Shown here: piece after piece, positions 7,791 to 16,813 of the stretch
How the letters are laid out: the number at the start of each line of letters is the position of its first letter
How positions within the stretch are numbered: position 1 is the stretch's first letter
NCBI GenBank assembly: GCA_019652555.1
Contig: BPAJ01000001.1
Location: forward strand, 208,762 to 272,761
Direction of reading: 5' to 3'
Length of the DNA: 64,000 nt
Source of the DNA: Gammaproteobacteria bacterium
GTDB lineage: Bacteria; Pseudomonadota; Gammaproteobacteria; Magnimaribacterales; AG-339-G14
Made by a program: the position numbers and the translations under genes
Notes under the pieces: model-generated
Database searches by the model: none
What the model saw: the letters and a program-made list of their open reading frames with translations, nothing else
Told to the model about the DNA's origin: nothing

Positions 7791-9820
7791 TAAGCAACTT
7801 CCTTGGCTTTAACTCTACCTTTGTTCAAGTTATGCGCTTCAATATAATTATTTTTTTGAATGTCCCAGGCTCCAGTCGGACACCTTTCTGCACAAAGTCC
7901 ACAATGAACGCACATGTCCTCATCTTTGATCATGACTCTTCCAGTGGCTAGTTTTCCTGAAACATAAAGATCTTGATCTAAATTCAAAGCCGGCACTCTA
8001 AGTTTTTCCCTAACCTTTTCTTCAGTATCATTTGTAGTAAATGTAATACAGTCTGTTGGACATATATCAACACAAGCATCACACTCTATACAAAGCTTCT
8101 CTTGAAAAACTGTCTGCATATCGCAATTCAGACACCTCTGTGCCTCATCGAGTGCGAGTTTCTCATCAAAGCCTAACTCAACTTCCATTTTAAGATCATT
8201 AAGTGCTTGTTTTAAATCTGCATGAGGAACTTCCAAACGAGCTTCTTGTGAAACGTCGTTATCATACGACCATTCATGAATTCCCATTTTTTGACTTACT
8301 AAATTTGTAAGAGGTGGAGGCCTATCGAATAAATCAACTTCACTACAAAAATTATCTATGGAAATTGCAGCTTGATGGCCGTGCGCTACAGCCCATATGA
8401 TATTTTCAGGACCCCAGGCAGCATCACCACCAAAAAAGACTTTTGGATGAGAAGACTGCATTGTAGTTTTATCAACAACAGGACAATCCCATTCATTAAA
8501 ATCAATTCCGATATTTTTTTCTATCCATGGAAAAGCATTATCTTGACCAATTGCCAAAAGAACGTCGTCGCACTCAATAATTATTTCTTCGCCAGTAGGA
8601 ATCAGCTTTCTTTTGCCATCGGTATATTGAGCTTCCATTTTTTCAAATTTCATTCCCTTAAGCTTGCCTTCATCATCTAGTAAAAATTCTTTTGGAGAAG
8701 TGTTATCTAGAATAGGAATTCCCTCATCAATAGCTTCTTCTAACTCCCAATCAGATGCTTTCATGTCTGATTTTGGACTTCTAACAGTCACCTTAACGTC
8801 ATCTGCTCCTAATCTAATGGCTGTTCTACAACAATCCATAGCAGTATTTCCACCACCAATGACAATTACTTTCTTACCTATTGATTTGGTATGTTCGAAA
8901 GCAATACTAGTTAACCAATCGATTCCAATATGAATATTTTCACTAGCTTCTTTTCTGCCAGGTATTTCAAGATCTTTACCCTTAGGAGCTCCTGTGCCAA
9001 CGAATACAGCATCAAAAGAATCAATGACTTTTTCCAGGCTATCGATGTAAGAATTAGTTTTAAGTTCAGCTCCCATTTTTATTATTCTATAAACCTCTTC
9101 GTCTAATACTTCTGCAGGAAGCCTAAATGACGGAATATTAGTTCTCATTAATCCACCAGGTTTATTATCTTTCTCAAAAATAGTAACTTCATATCCGAGG
9201 GGTAATAAGTCTCTGGCCACTGTCAAGGAAGCAGGACCTGCACCAATAAGGCCAATTTTTTTACCATTTTTAACTTTTGGAATATCAGGGAGATAAGGAT
9301 CAATGTCATTCTTATAATCATAAGTGACCCTCTTTAATCTACAGATAGCTACTGGCTTATCGTGAGTTCTCCCTCTACGACATGCAGGTTCACATGGCCT
9401 ATCACATGTTCTTCCAAGTATTCCTGGAAATACGTTAGATTCCCAGTTAAGCATGTAAGCATCATCGTATTTTTTTTGAGCAATCAGACGAATATATTCA
9501 GGAACATTGGTGTGAGCAGGACATGCATATTGGCAATCAACTACCTTATGAAAATATTGCGGATCAGAAATATCAGTTTTTTGCATGTGCTCAGTTCCTC
9601 GAAGCACGATGCCTTTATCATCTGCATTAACTTTCCTTATTTGAAATTCAGTTTTGAATTCTTCAATAATTTTATCTCTAATAGGTATGGCCTTATCTAA
9701 ATCTTTCTCACCAGTAGTTCTTCTTAGATCATAGCCTAATTCACTTCTTAGAGACAAAGGTACAGCAAGTTTCACCCACCATACATTGTTTCTTTTAAAT
9801 AAATATTTTTTATCAGACAT
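7790..9820 (-). CDS. GltD-like FAD/NAD(P) oxidoreductase with C-terminal ferredoxin domain and integrase-like N-terminus
   Basis: This 676-residue protein is a GltD/DPYD-type flavoprotein. An N-terminal Fe-S segment (C96, C100, C139, C143, C147) precedes an FAD motif GLIGAGPASL (about 190-199) and an NAD(P)H motif VIGGGNTAMDC (about 320-330). The C-terminus has CLNC (563-566) and two [4Fe-4S] sets, C577/C580/C583/C587 and C637/C640/C643/C647. It sits first in the kor operon and probably passes electrons between the oxidoreductase and NAD(P). Residues 1-65 instead resemble the DUF6538-type N-terminus of tyrosine recombinases (YLFKRNNVWW, VPLSLRSELG). A second possible start is M79 (ATG at 9586-9584) with GAGG about 10 bases upstream. 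True substrate is unknown. Confidence 0.85.
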   Translation of the reverse strand: MSDKKYLFKRNNVWWVKLAVPLSLRSELGYDLRRTTGEKDLDKAIPIRDKIIEEFKTEFQIRKVNADDKGIVLRGTEHMQKTDISDPQYFHKVVDCQYACPAHTNVPEYIRLIAQKKYDDAYMLNWESNVFPGILGRTCDRPCEPACRRGRTHDKPVAICRLKRVTYDYKNDIDPYLPDIPKVKNGKKIGLIGAGPASLTVARDLLPLGYEVTIFEKDNKPGGLMRTNIPSFRLPAEVLDEEVYRIIKMGAELKTNSYIDSLEKVIDSFDAVFVGTGAPKGKDLEIPGRKEASENIHIGIDWLTSIAFEHTKSIGKKVIVIGGGNTAMDCCRTAIRLGADDVKVTVRSPKSDMKASDWELEEAIDEGIPILDNTSPKEFLLDDEGKLKGMKFEKMEAQYTDGKRKLIPTGEEIIIECDDVLLAIGQDNAFPWIEKNIGIDFNEWDCPVVDKTTMQSSHPKVFFGGDAAWGPENIIWAVAHGHQAAISIDNFCSEVDLFDRPPPLTNLVSQKMGIHEWSYDNDVSQEARLEVPHADLKQALNDLKMEVELGFDEKLALDEAQRCLNCDMQTVFQEKLCIECDACVDICPTDCITFTTNDTEEKVREKLRVPALNLDQDLYVSGKLATGRVMIKDEDMCVHCGLCAERCPTGAWDIQKNNYIEAHNLNKGRVKAKEVA

Positions 9821-9826
9821 TTAAAG

Positions 9827-9942
9827 TGTACCTTATCTTCATCTCACAGCGCTATAAATAAAGAATTATAGTATTTTTAATTAAAAGGTACAATACTAAG
9901 TAATATGTTTATGAAATGTTAGCTTTTAATTAAATGTACCTT
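9827..9942. repeat. Repeated AAGGTACA / TTTTAATTAAA elements in the isc-kor divergent control region
   Basis: The 8-base word AAGGTACA occurs on the plus strand at 9885-9892 and, as its complement TGTACCTT, at 9827-9834 and 9935-9942. The 11-base word TTTTAATTAAA occurs at 9875-9885 and 9924-9934, each time directly abutting one of the GTAC elements. The copy at 9827-9834 also contains the likely ribosome binding site (AAGG) of the minus-strand operon, so that copy may be coincidental. The arrangement looks like operator sites for a shared regulator; none is encoded next door. Confidence 0.5.
9865..9893 (-). promoter_or_regulatory. Candidate sigma-70 promoter for the gltD-like/korA/korB operon
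   Basis: On the minus strand, TTGTAC (9893-9888) and a perfect TATAAT (9870-9865) are separated by 17 bases, ideal spacing for a housekeeping promoter. The -35 region overlaps the AAGGTACA element at 9885-9892. Transcription would begin about 37 bases before the start codon at 9820. Read by eye only. Confidence 0.5.
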
Positions 9943-9989
9943 TTTAGATTATTGTTTTCGTGGTACCATTCACGCGAAAATTTGATGAA

Positions 9990-11195
9990 ATGAATACTTA
10001 TTATTTTGATTATGCTTCTACTACTCCAGTTGATTCATTGGTGGTAGATAAAATGAAAGAATGTTTATCAGTCGACGGAGCCTTTGGTAACTCTGGATCT
10101 AGATCACATGTTTTTGGCTGGAAAGCTGAAGAATTGGTTGAGGAGGCTCGAGTAAATGTTGCTAACTTAATTAACTGTGATCCCAGAGAAATAATTTGGA
10201 CTTCTGGAGCTACTGAATCAGATAACTTAGCAATCAAAGGTGCAGCATATTTTTACTCTGATAAAGGCAAACACATTATTACTTCTAAAATTGAACACAA
10301 AGCCGTTTTAGATGTATGTAGACAACTTGAAAGCGAATCTTATGAAGTTACTTATTTAGAGCCAAACAATGACGGAATTATTACGCCTGAGTCTGTTGAG
10401 GCGGCCCTAAGAGAGGATACCGTTTTAGTTTCTTTGATGCACATCAATAATGAAATAGGCGTTATAAACGACATTGAGGCCATAGGAAAAATTGTAAAAC
10501 AAAATGGGAGTATTTTTCACGTTGATGCAGCTCAAAGCGCAGGGAAGATTCCAATTGATATTGAGAATTTAGAAGTTGATTTAATGTCATTTTCTGCTCA
10601 TAAAATATATGGTCCTAAGGGGATTGGAGCGTTATACATCAGAAGGAAGCCTAGGGTACGTCTGCAACCTTTATTCCATGGTGGGGGCCAAGAAAGAGGT
10701 ATTAGGGCAGGAACTCTCCCAACTCATCAGATTGTTGGAATGGGCGAAGCTTTTAAGCTTGCCAAAGAAAAAATGTCAGAAGATTTTAAAAATCTTTCTA
10801 AATACAGAGATATTTTATGGAACGGATTAAAAGACATGGAAGAAGTTTATATAAATGGAGCGATTGATAATACATTTCCAGGAATTTTTAATATGTCATT
10901 TAACTTTGTTGAAGGCGAGTCTCTAATAATGGCATTAAAAAATATTGCAGTTTCATCTGGCTCTGCCTGTACTTCTGCTAGTCTTGAACCTTCTTATGTT
11001 TTAAGAGCCTTAGGAAGAAAAGATGAACTTGCTCATAGCTCGATACGATTCTCTTTTGGAAGGTTCACAAAGGAACAAGAGGTCAAAGAGACTGTAGAGC
11101 TTGTGAAAGATTCTGTTAACAAACTTAGAGAAATCTCTCCGCTATGGGAAATGTATCAAGATGGCGTAGATTTAGATAAAATAGAGTGGGCATAA
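9990..11195 (+). CDS. iscS: Cysteine desulfurase IscS
   Basis: IscS is the PLP enzyme that strips sulfur from cysteine for Fe-S clusters and tRNA thiolation. Taking the ATG at 9990 gives 401 residues starting [15 protein letters not shown], the usual N-terminus; an upstream in-frame codon at 9960 would add ten unlikely residues. K205 ([10 protein letters not shown]) is the PLP lysine and C327 (SGSACTSA) the persulfide cysteine, almost the same numbering as E. coli. It heads the isc operon, followed 27 bases later by iscU. No iscR precedes it, so the usual IscR autoregulation is not encoded in place. TusA, a known IscS sulfur acceptor, is at 27351. Confidence 0.97.
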   Translation: MNTYYFDYASTTPVDSLVVDKMKECLSVDGAFGNSGSRSHVFGWKAEELVEEARVNVANLINCDPREIIWTSGATESDNLAIKGAAYFYSDKGKHIITSKIEHKAVLDVCRQLESESYEVTYLEPNNDGIITPESVEAALREDTVLVSLMHINNEIGVINDIEAIGKIVKQNGSIFHVDAAQSAGKIPIDIENLEVDLMSFSAHKIYGPKGIGALYIRRKPRVRLQPLFHGGGQERGIRAGTLPTHQIVGMGEAFKLAKEKMSEDFKNLSKYRDILWNGLKDMEEVYINGAIDNTFPGIFNMSFNFVEGESLIMALKNIAVSSGSACTSASLEPSYVLRALGRKDELAHSSIRFSFGRFTKEQEVKETVELVKDSVNKLREISPLWEMYQDGVDLDKIEWA

Positions 11196-11222
11196 TTTGA
11201 AAATTTTAACTGCGAGGAACTA

Positions 11223-11645
11223 ATGGCTTATTCACAGAAAGTAGTAGATAAATTCGAACAAACACTAAAAAACCCCAAAGAAGCAAGTGTGGGAAGATGG
11301 AAGCCTGGAGACAAAGACTTTCACAGAGTTGGTACAGGCATAGTTGGCGCTCCTGCTTGTGGAGACGTGATGAAGCTTCAAATTAAATGTGAAAACATAG
11401 ATGGTACTAATAAAATTGTTGATGCCAAGTTCAAGACTTATGGTTGTGGTTCAGCGATTGCCTCAAGCGGAGAGCTTATTGATATGCTTAAAGGAAAAAC
11501 TCTAGAAGAGGCTCAAAACATCTCAAATCAAGAAATCGTGGATATTCTTGAATTACCCGCTATAAAAATTCATTGTAGTGTCCTTGCTGAAGAAGCTATC
11601 CATAGGGCGATAGATGACTTCAAAAGCAGAAGAAATAATGACTAA
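11223..11645 (+). CDS. iscU: Fe-S cluster scaffold IscU
   Basis: IscU is the scaffold on which IscS builds [2Fe-2S] clusters. The 140-residue protein has the three ligand cysteines C46 (GAPACGD), C75 (YGCGSAIAS) and C118 (IHCSV). It carries about nine to twelve extra residues near positions 20-35 compared with E. coli IscU. The loop that HscA recognises as LPPVK in E. coli reads LPAIK here (111-115). The gene overlaps the next by one base (TAATG). The altered loop fits the absence of hscB and hscA from this cluster, though the chaperones could be encoded elsewhere. Confidence 0.96.
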   Translation: MAYSQKVVDKFEQTLKNPKEASVGRWKPGDKDFHRVGTGIVGAPACGDVMKLQIKCENIDGTNKIVDAKFKTYGCGSAIASSGELIDMLKGKTLEEAQNISNQEIVDILELPAIKIHCSVLAEEAIHRAIDDFKSRRNND

Positions 11646-12373
11646 TGCCAAAAATCAAAGTATTGCCGCATGCTGAAATATGTCCTCAAGGCGCAGAATT
11701 TGAAGCAGAGTCAGGTATCTCTGTTTGTGAAAATCTTCTTAATCAAGATATAGATCTAGAACATGCTTGTGAACTCTCATGCGCTTGTACTACTTGTCAT
11801 GTTGTCTTTACAGAAGGTTTTAATTCCTTAAATGATTCTTCAGATGATGAGGAGGATCTATTAGATAAAGCCTGGGGTTTGGAGCCAAGATCAAGATTAA
11901 GTTGTCAGACAATAGTAGAAGACACTGATTTGGAAATTCAAATTCCTAAATACACAATAAATATGGTTTCTGAAAATCACCCAAAGTCTACTAAGACCTC
12001 AACTAAAGAAATTTCTTCAAAAGATTTTGATATTTCTAATACTGCTGCCAATCATTTAACTGAAATGATCAAAGCAAATAATTCATATGGCGTTCGAATA
12101 TCTTTAAAAGATTCGGGCTGCTCAGGCTTTGCGTATCAACTTGATTTAATTGATGAAAAAGACAAAAACGATCTCGCCGGTCTAGTAAATGGAGTAAATT
12201 TATTTATTCACGATAAAAGTTTTGTATTTCTTAAAGGTACTAAACTTGATTTCGTTAAAAAAAACTTAAACCAAGAACTGGTTTTTTTGAATCCAAACGT
12301 TTCAGCTGAATGCGGTTGCGGTGAAAGTTTTAATTTTGACAACGAGCTTGTAAAAGATTTATCTAACAACTAA
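11645..12373 (+). CDS. Fusion of ISC [2Fe-2S] ferredoxin (Fdx) with an IscA-type carrier
   Basis: One 242-residue frame contains two proteins that are normally separate. Residues 1-110 are an adrenodoxin-type Fdx with ligands C42, C48, C51 and C87, identical numbering to E. coli Fdx, plus an extra C46. A Ser/Thr/Lys-rich linker (about 111-125) leads to an A-type carrier domain (126-236) with C159 (DSGCSGFAY) and C223-G-C225 (ECGCGESF). In E. coli, iscA lies before hscBA and fdx after them; here both activities are one polypeptide and hscBA are gone. There is no internal stop or frameshift. The function would be electron supply coupled to cluster transfer; this is inferred from the domains. 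Confidence 0.93.
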   Translation: MPKIKVLPHAEICPQGAEFEAESGISVCENLLNQDIDLEHACELSCACTTCHVVFTEGFNSLNDSSDDEEDLLDKAWGLEPRSRLSCQTIVEDTDLEIQIPKYTINMVSENHPKSTKTSTKEISSKDFDISNTAANHLTEMIKANNSYGVRISLKDSGCSGFAYQLDLIDEKDKNDLAGLVNGVNLFIHDKSFVFLKGTKLDFVKKNLNQELVFLNPNVSAECGCGESFNFDNELVKDLSNN

Positions 12374-12378
12374 ATACA

Positions 12379-12573
12379 ATGGATTGGTCAGATACCTATG
12401 ACATCGTAGATAGTCTCTGTGAAAAATATCCAAATGAAGAGCCTGAAAAGTTGCTTTTTTTGGATCTAATGAATATGGTTACGTCTCTTGAAGGGTTTGA
12501 AGGAAAGAAAGAGAACTGTAACGAAAGAATTTTGGAAGCCATTCAGGCTATCTGGATAGAGGAGAAAGATTAA
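12379..12573 (+). CDS. iscX: IscX, small ISC regulator protein
   Basis: This 64-residue acidic protein matches the IscX pattern: an N-terminal W-x-D segment, a YPNEEPEKLLFLDL stretch and a C-terminal ILEAIQAIWIEE helix. IscX (YfhJ) binds IscS and iron and modulates cluster assembly, much like frataxin. It is five bases after the fdx-iscA fusion and overlaps ndk by one base, so it belongs to the isc transcript as in E. coli, where it is also last. Confidence 0.92.
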   Translation: MDWSDTYDIVDSLCEKYPNEEPEKLLFLDLMNMVTSLEGFEGKKENCNERILEAIQAIWIEEKD

Positions 12574-12980
12574 TGTCAGAAAAAACCTTATGCATAATTA
12601 AACCAGATGCAGTGGAAAATAATTTTGTAGATCAAATAAATGAAATGATTGAATCAAAGGGATTGAGTATTTTAAAAAGCAAAAAAACTAATATTTCTTC
12701 TGAAATTGCTAAGCAATTTTATGCAGAGCATTCGGAAAAACCATTTTTCAATGAACTTGTGGATTTTATAACCTCAGGACCTGCGGTTGTCCAAATTCTT
12801 GAAGGTGATGCATGCATAACAAGCTACAGAAGTTTAATGGGGGCAACCAATCCGGAAGAAGCTGAAGAGGGAACTATTAGAAAGAAATTTGCTGAGTCAA
12901 TTTCTAAAAATGCGGTACATGGTTCAGACTCACCAGAATCTGCAGACAGAGAAATTGAAATAATGTCTGCTTTGTTTTAG
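12573..12980 (+). CDS. ndk: Nucleoside diphosphate kinase
   Basis: Ndk balances nucleoside triphosphate pools by a phosphohistidine mechanism. The 135-residue protein begins TLCIIKPDAVENN; the active histidine is in NAVHGSDSPESA near residue 114. Length is slightly below the usual 141-143. The start ATG shares a base with the iscX stop (TTAATG). In E. coli ndk also follows the isc cluster region and precedes rlmN-pilF-rodZ; here rlmN and pilF are missing and rodZ follows after 9 bases. Confidence 0.97.
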   Translation: MSEKTLCIIKPDAVENNFVDQINEMIESKGLSILKSKKTNISSEIAKQFYAEHSEKPFFNELVDFITSGPAVVQILEGDACITSYRSLMGATNPEEAEEGTIRKKFAESISKNAVHGSDSPESADREIEIMSALF

Positions 12981-12989
12981 TTTAAGGTT

Positions 12990-13835
12990 ATGGAAAGCTG
13001 GAACGAACAGCTAAAGACTAAAATTCTTGAATCTGAATTTTCGATAAAAGAAATATCAGATAAAACAAAAATTCCCACAAAATTCATTGAAGCAATTGAG
13101 AAAGCTGATTTTAAGAGTCTTCCAGCTGAAATTTTTGCCAAATCTCAAATAGAGCGCCTTTTTAAATTTTTAGGAATTGATCCCAGTGAAGCGTTAAAGG
13201 ATTATGAAGAATTTATATCTCCCCCAGAAATAATATCTGAAGAAGAGCCTTCTATAGATTCAAAGTTTAATTTTCAAAATCTCTTGAATAATTTAAATGT
13301 TCCGAGCGTCAGTAACTCTTACCTTAAATATGGAGGTATTTTATTTATTTCTATTATTTTATTGTTCTTAATGTTTGATATTGCTGATGATGAGGAAATT
13401 TATTTATTAGACAATCTAGAAAAGGAGAACGACTCAGAATCCTTGGAAACTGAAAATCAAGATTTTTTGCTCAGTTCTTCTGAGGAAGTATTATTAAATG
13501 AGAACCCAATTAACAATGACTCATTTTCAAATGGGGAAATCATAGATGATGTGAGTCCAAAAGATTTAATCAGAAAGATTGAAATTATTATTGAAGGAGA
13601 AAGTTGGGTAGTAGTTTTTGATAAAAATGAAAGGCTTCTATATGAATTGATGCAAACTGGAAGTTATGAGCTTTCAGGAATATCTCCGCTGAGGTTTAAA
13701 ATAGGCTATGCTCCTGCAACAAATTTATATATCGATGATCAAAAAATTAGTTTTTCTAGAGCAATTAAGGGTGCAAGCAACTATGCTCATTTTTGGGTAA
13801 ACGAGGTAAATAAAGTTGAGTCAATTAGAGATTAA
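12990..13835 (+). CDS. rodZ: Cell-shape protein RodZ
   Basis: This 281-residue bitopic protein has a cytoplasmic Xre-like helix-turn-helix domain (about residues 5-75, [21 protein letters not shown]), one transmembrane helix (about 112-132) and a periplasmic C-terminal beta-rich domain of the DUF4115 type (about 190-275). RodZ links MreB filaments to the elongasome and sets rod shape. Its periplasmic linker is Ser/Glu/Asn-rich. It sits directly before ispG, the E. coli order, and overlaps it by 20 bases. Confidence 0.92.
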   Translation: MESWNEQLKTKILESEFSIKEISDKTKIPTKFIEAIEKADFKSLPAEIFAKSQIERLFKFLGIDPSEALKDYEEFISPPEIISEEEPSIDSKFNFQNLLNNLNVPSVSNSYLKYGGILFISIILLFLMFDIADDEEIYLLDNLEKENDSESLETENQDFLLSSSEEVLLNENPINNDSFSNGEIIDDVSPKDLIRKIEIIIEGESWVVVFDKNERLLYELMQTGSYELSGISPLRFKIGYAPATNLYIDDQKISFSRAIKGASNYAHFWVNEVNKVESIRD

Positions 13836-14928
13836 ACGAAGAAAAAGCAGACTGATTCACGTTGGAAACGTTCCTGTAGGAGGAGACTCAGATATAACAG
13901 TTCAGAGTATGACTAATACTTTAACAACTGATACAAAAAAAACTTTAGAACAAATCAAAGAGCTAGAAAAAGTTGGAGCAGATTTAATAAGAGTTTCTGT
14001 TCCTGACGAAGATTCTGTAAAAGCCTTTGGAAAAATAAAAGAACAAGCGAATGTTCCATTGATTGCTGATATTCATTTCGATTACAAGATTGCTATTCAG
14101 GTTGCAGAACAAGGAGCAGATTGTTTGAGAATAAATCCTGGAAATATTGGTAACGAAAAAAAAGTAAAAGAAGTAATTGCTTGTGCATCTCATCATAATA
14201 TTCCGATTAGGATCGGAGTAAATGCAGGCTCTCTTGAAAAAAAGTTGCAAAAAAAATACGGAGAACCAAATGCTGATGCATTAGTGGAATCGGCTATGAA
14301 TCATGTAAATATTTTAAAGAAACAAAATTTTGAAAATTTTAAACTCAGTATCAAGGCCTCAGATATCTTTATGATGACAGAAAGTTATAGAAAAATTAGC
14401 TCTTTGATTGACCAGCCTCTTCACTTAGGACTGACAGAAGCTGGTGGCCAAAGAAGTGGAACTATCAAATCATCTATAGCAATTGGACAACTTCTTTCAG
14501 AGGGCATAGGCGATACTATAAGAGTATCATTAGCTTCAGACCCATGCGAAGAAATCAAAGTTGGATTTGATATTTTACGGTCACTAAAATTAAGAAAGAA
14601 GGGTATTAATTTCATCGCATGTCCAAGTTGCGCAAGACAAAATTTTGATGTCATTAAAACCATGAATGAACTTGAATCTAGACTTGAAGATGTAACAGAA
14701 AATATAGATGTTGCGGTTATTGGTTGTTATGTAAATGGACCTGGAGAATCTAAAGCAGCAGATGTTGGTTTAACTGGAGCTTCACCAAATAATCTTGTAT
14801 ACGTAGATGGAAAGGCAGATCATAAACTCTCAAACGAAGACCTCATCGACTCCCTTGAGAAATTAATTAGGAAGAAAGCAAAAAAAGTTAAACAATCTCA
14901 AAGTAAGCTTTCCATTAAAGAGGTCTAA
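13816..14928 (+). CDS. ispG: 4-hydroxy-3-methylbut-2-enyl diphosphate synthase (flavodoxin/ferredoxin)
   Basis: IspG (GcpE) is the [4Fe-4S] enzyme that converts MEcPP to HMBPP, the next-to-last step of the MEP isoprenoid pathway. At 370 residues it is the bacterial length. Cluster ligands are C269, C272 (CPSC) and C304 ([10 protein letters not shown]), with E311 as fourth ligand. The start is TTG at 13816 with GAGG at 13803-13806, nine bases upstream, inside the end of rodZ. The last enzyme of the pathway, IspH, is at 37931. Being a cluster enzyme close to the isc operon is the standard gammaproteobacterial layout. Confidence 0.97.
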   Translation: MSQLEIKRRKSRLIHVGNVPVGGDSDITVQSMTNTLTTDTKKTLEQIKELEKVGADLIRVSVPDEDSVKAFGKIKEQANVPLIADIHFDYKIAIQVAEQGADCLRINPGNIGNEKKVKEVIACASHHNIPIRIGVNAGSLEKKLQKKYGEPNADALVESAMNHVNILKKQNFENFKLSIKASDIFMMTESYRKISSLIDQPLHLGLTEAGGQRSGTIKSSIAIGQLLSEGIGDTIRVSLASDPCEEIKVGFDILRSLKLRKKGINFIACPSCARQNFDVIKTMNELESRLEDVTENIDVAVIGCYVNGPGESKAADVGLTGASPNNLVYVDGKADHKLSNEDLIDSLEKLIRKKAKKVKQSQSKLSIKEV

Positions 14929-14933
14929 AAATC

Positions 14934-16184
14934 ATGAAAAAGATTTCAAAGTTGCGAGGAATGCAAGATACAGATCCTATTGAAACAACCAAAATTAATT
15001 TTGTGGAAAACAGCTTTAATGAAATTTCCAAAAGTTATGGCTATCAAGAGGTGAGATTCCCAATCATAGAAAGCACAGATTTATTCAAAAGATCCGTTGG
15101 CGATCAATCCGACATAGTGAATAAAGAAATGTTTACTTTTGAAAGTAAAAGCGGGAAATCGATGACGCTTAGGCCAGAAGGTACAGCTGGTTGCATGCGC
15201 ATGGCTATAGAAACCGGATTGCTTGATGCTGGTCAACAAAGATTGTCTTATAAAGGTCCAATGTTTCGATACGAACGTCCCCAAAAAGGTCGATCTCGCC
15301 AATTTCAACAACTTAGCCTGGAGGCATATGGTTTTAATGATTGTACGATTGATTTAGAAATGCTTGAGATATCAAATTTTCTTTTTGAAGAACTCTCAGT
15401 AAAAGAAGAAATGACTTTAGAAATTAATTCTATTGGCTCACAAAAGGATCAACAAGAATACTCCCAAAAACTAAAAGATTATTTTTCAAAATATAAAAAA
15501 GATCTAGATGAGGATAGCTTAAAAAGATTAGAAAAAAATCCTTTGAGAATTTTAGATTCAAAAAATCAAGATTTAGAAAATCTTATTAAAGAAGCTCCAA
15601 AGATAGATCAATCAATTTCAAAGGAATCTCAAGATAAATTTTCTTTAATAAAAAACTATCTAGAGGATTTAGAAATTCAATACAAAGAAAATCCCCTTTT
15701 GGTTAGAGGATTGGATTATTACAACGATTTAGTCTTTGAATGGAAGTCAAATTCAATTGGGTCTCAAGATACTATTTGTGGAGGAGGAAGATATGATTCT
15801 TTATCTAAAATTATTGGCGGAAGAGAGACTAATGCAATCGGCCTATCAATAGGTCTTGAAAGACTATGTTTATTAATTGGAGATTCAATCATAAAAGATA
15901 CAAAATCATTACTAATAGTATCTCTTGAAGACTCTTTTTTTCTAGATGGAATGAAACTAGCTTCGTCTCTAAGAAAGAAATTAAAAAACCTCTCAATACA
16001 ATTTTCTGGGAAAGAAAAAAATTTAAAAACCCTCTTAAAAAAAGCAAACAAAAAAAATACTGATTTCATGGTTATAATTGGCCGAGAAGAGATTAAAAAT
16101 AATTCCTTTACCTTAAAAAAACTTTCAATGAATCAAGAAATGAAAATCGATAATTTTGATTCTTTATTAAAAAATCTGAAATAA
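14934..16184 (+). CDS. hisS: Histidyl-tRNA synthetase
   Basis: This class II synthetase of 416 residues charges tRNA-His. Motif 2 is GPMFRYERPQKGRSRQF near residue 107-124; the histidine-binding loops are VRGLDYYNDLVFEW near 260 and CGGGRYDSL near 281; motif 3 is AIGLSIGLERL near 302. The C-terminal anticodon-binding domain (about 325-410) is Lys-rich. It starts five bases after ispG and is followed at once by yfgM. Confidence 0.97.
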   Translation: MKKISKLRGMQDTDPIETTKINFVENSFNEISKSYGYQEVRFPIIESTDLFKRSVGDQSDIVNKEMFTFESKSGKSMTLRPEGTAGCMRMAIETGLLDAGQQRLSYKGPMFRYERPQKGRSRQFQQLSLEAYGFNDCTIDLEMLEISNFLFEELSVKEEMTLEINSIGSQKDQQEYSQKLKDYFSKYKKDLDEDSLKRLEKNPLRILDSKNQDLENLIKEAPKIDQSISKESQDKFSLIKNYLEDLEIQYKENPLLVRGLDYYNDLVFEWKSNSIGSQDTICGGGRYDSLSKIIGGRETNAIGLSIGLERLCLLIGDSIIKDTKSLLIVSLEDSFFLDGMKLASSLRKKLKNLSIQFSGKEKNLKTLLKKANKKNTDFMVIIGREEIKNNSFTLKKLSMNQEMKIDNFDSLLKNLK

Positions 16185-16189
16185 ATTAA

Positions 16190-16813
16190 ATGAATTTTCT
16201 TAATAAAATCTATGCTTGGATTCTTAAAAATTATATTAAGGTAATTTCATTTCTTCTTGTTATAGGTTTAGCCTATGGCACTTATCTTTATTTCTATTTC
16301 CAGGCTCAAAAAAAAGATCAAGAGGCAGGAGATTTATTTCTAAACTTTTATAATTCTTATTCAACCTCAGACTTCAATGAGCAAGAATATAAAATTGTTA
16401 TAGATGAAATTTCTCAAATAGATAATGCTTCAATTTTTTTGGTAATGCTCAAATCAATTAATGCTGCAGAGTCAGTTGAAAGTAAAGATCTACAAAAAGC
16501 TTTAACCGAACTTTCAAATGCAAGAGAAATTTTAAGTTCGAAAGGAAATGATTTTAATTTTTTGAAAGAAATAATTGATTTAAGAATGGTAAATATTTTT
16601 ATTGATTTAGAAGATTTAGAAAGAGCCAATAATATTCTTAAAAATACTTTTACAACTTATCAAACAAACAAACTCATTCTTCAAGGAGATATCTCAGCAA
16701 TAGAAAAAAAATTTGAAGAAGCTAAAAAAAAATATGTTGATGCCTTGGAACGATCCGAAAATGAAACTCAAAAAAATCTTATTAATTTAAAAATTTCCAC
16801 TTTGACAGACTGA
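16190..16813 (+). CDS. yfgM: YfgM-family ancillary SecYEG translocon subunit / TPR membrane protein
   Basis: This 207-residue protein has one N-terminal transmembrane helix (about residues 18-38) and a periplasmic alpha-helical region compatible with tetratricopeptide repeats. YfgM in E. coli associates with SecYEG and PpiD. Sequence is divergent and very Lys/Asn/Ile-rich, so the name rests largely on position between hisS and bamB, topology and length. It overlaps bamB by one base (TGATG). Confidence 0.8.
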   Translation: MNFLNKIYAWILKNYIKVISFLLVIGLAYGTYLYFYFQAQKKDQEAGDLFLNFYNSYSTSDFNEQEYKIVIDEISQIDNASIFLVMLKSINAAESVESKDLQKALTELSNAREILSSKGNDFNFLKEIIDLRMVNIFIDLEDLERANNILKNTFTTYQTNKLILQGDISAIEKKFEEAKKKYVDALERSENETQKNLINLKISTLTD

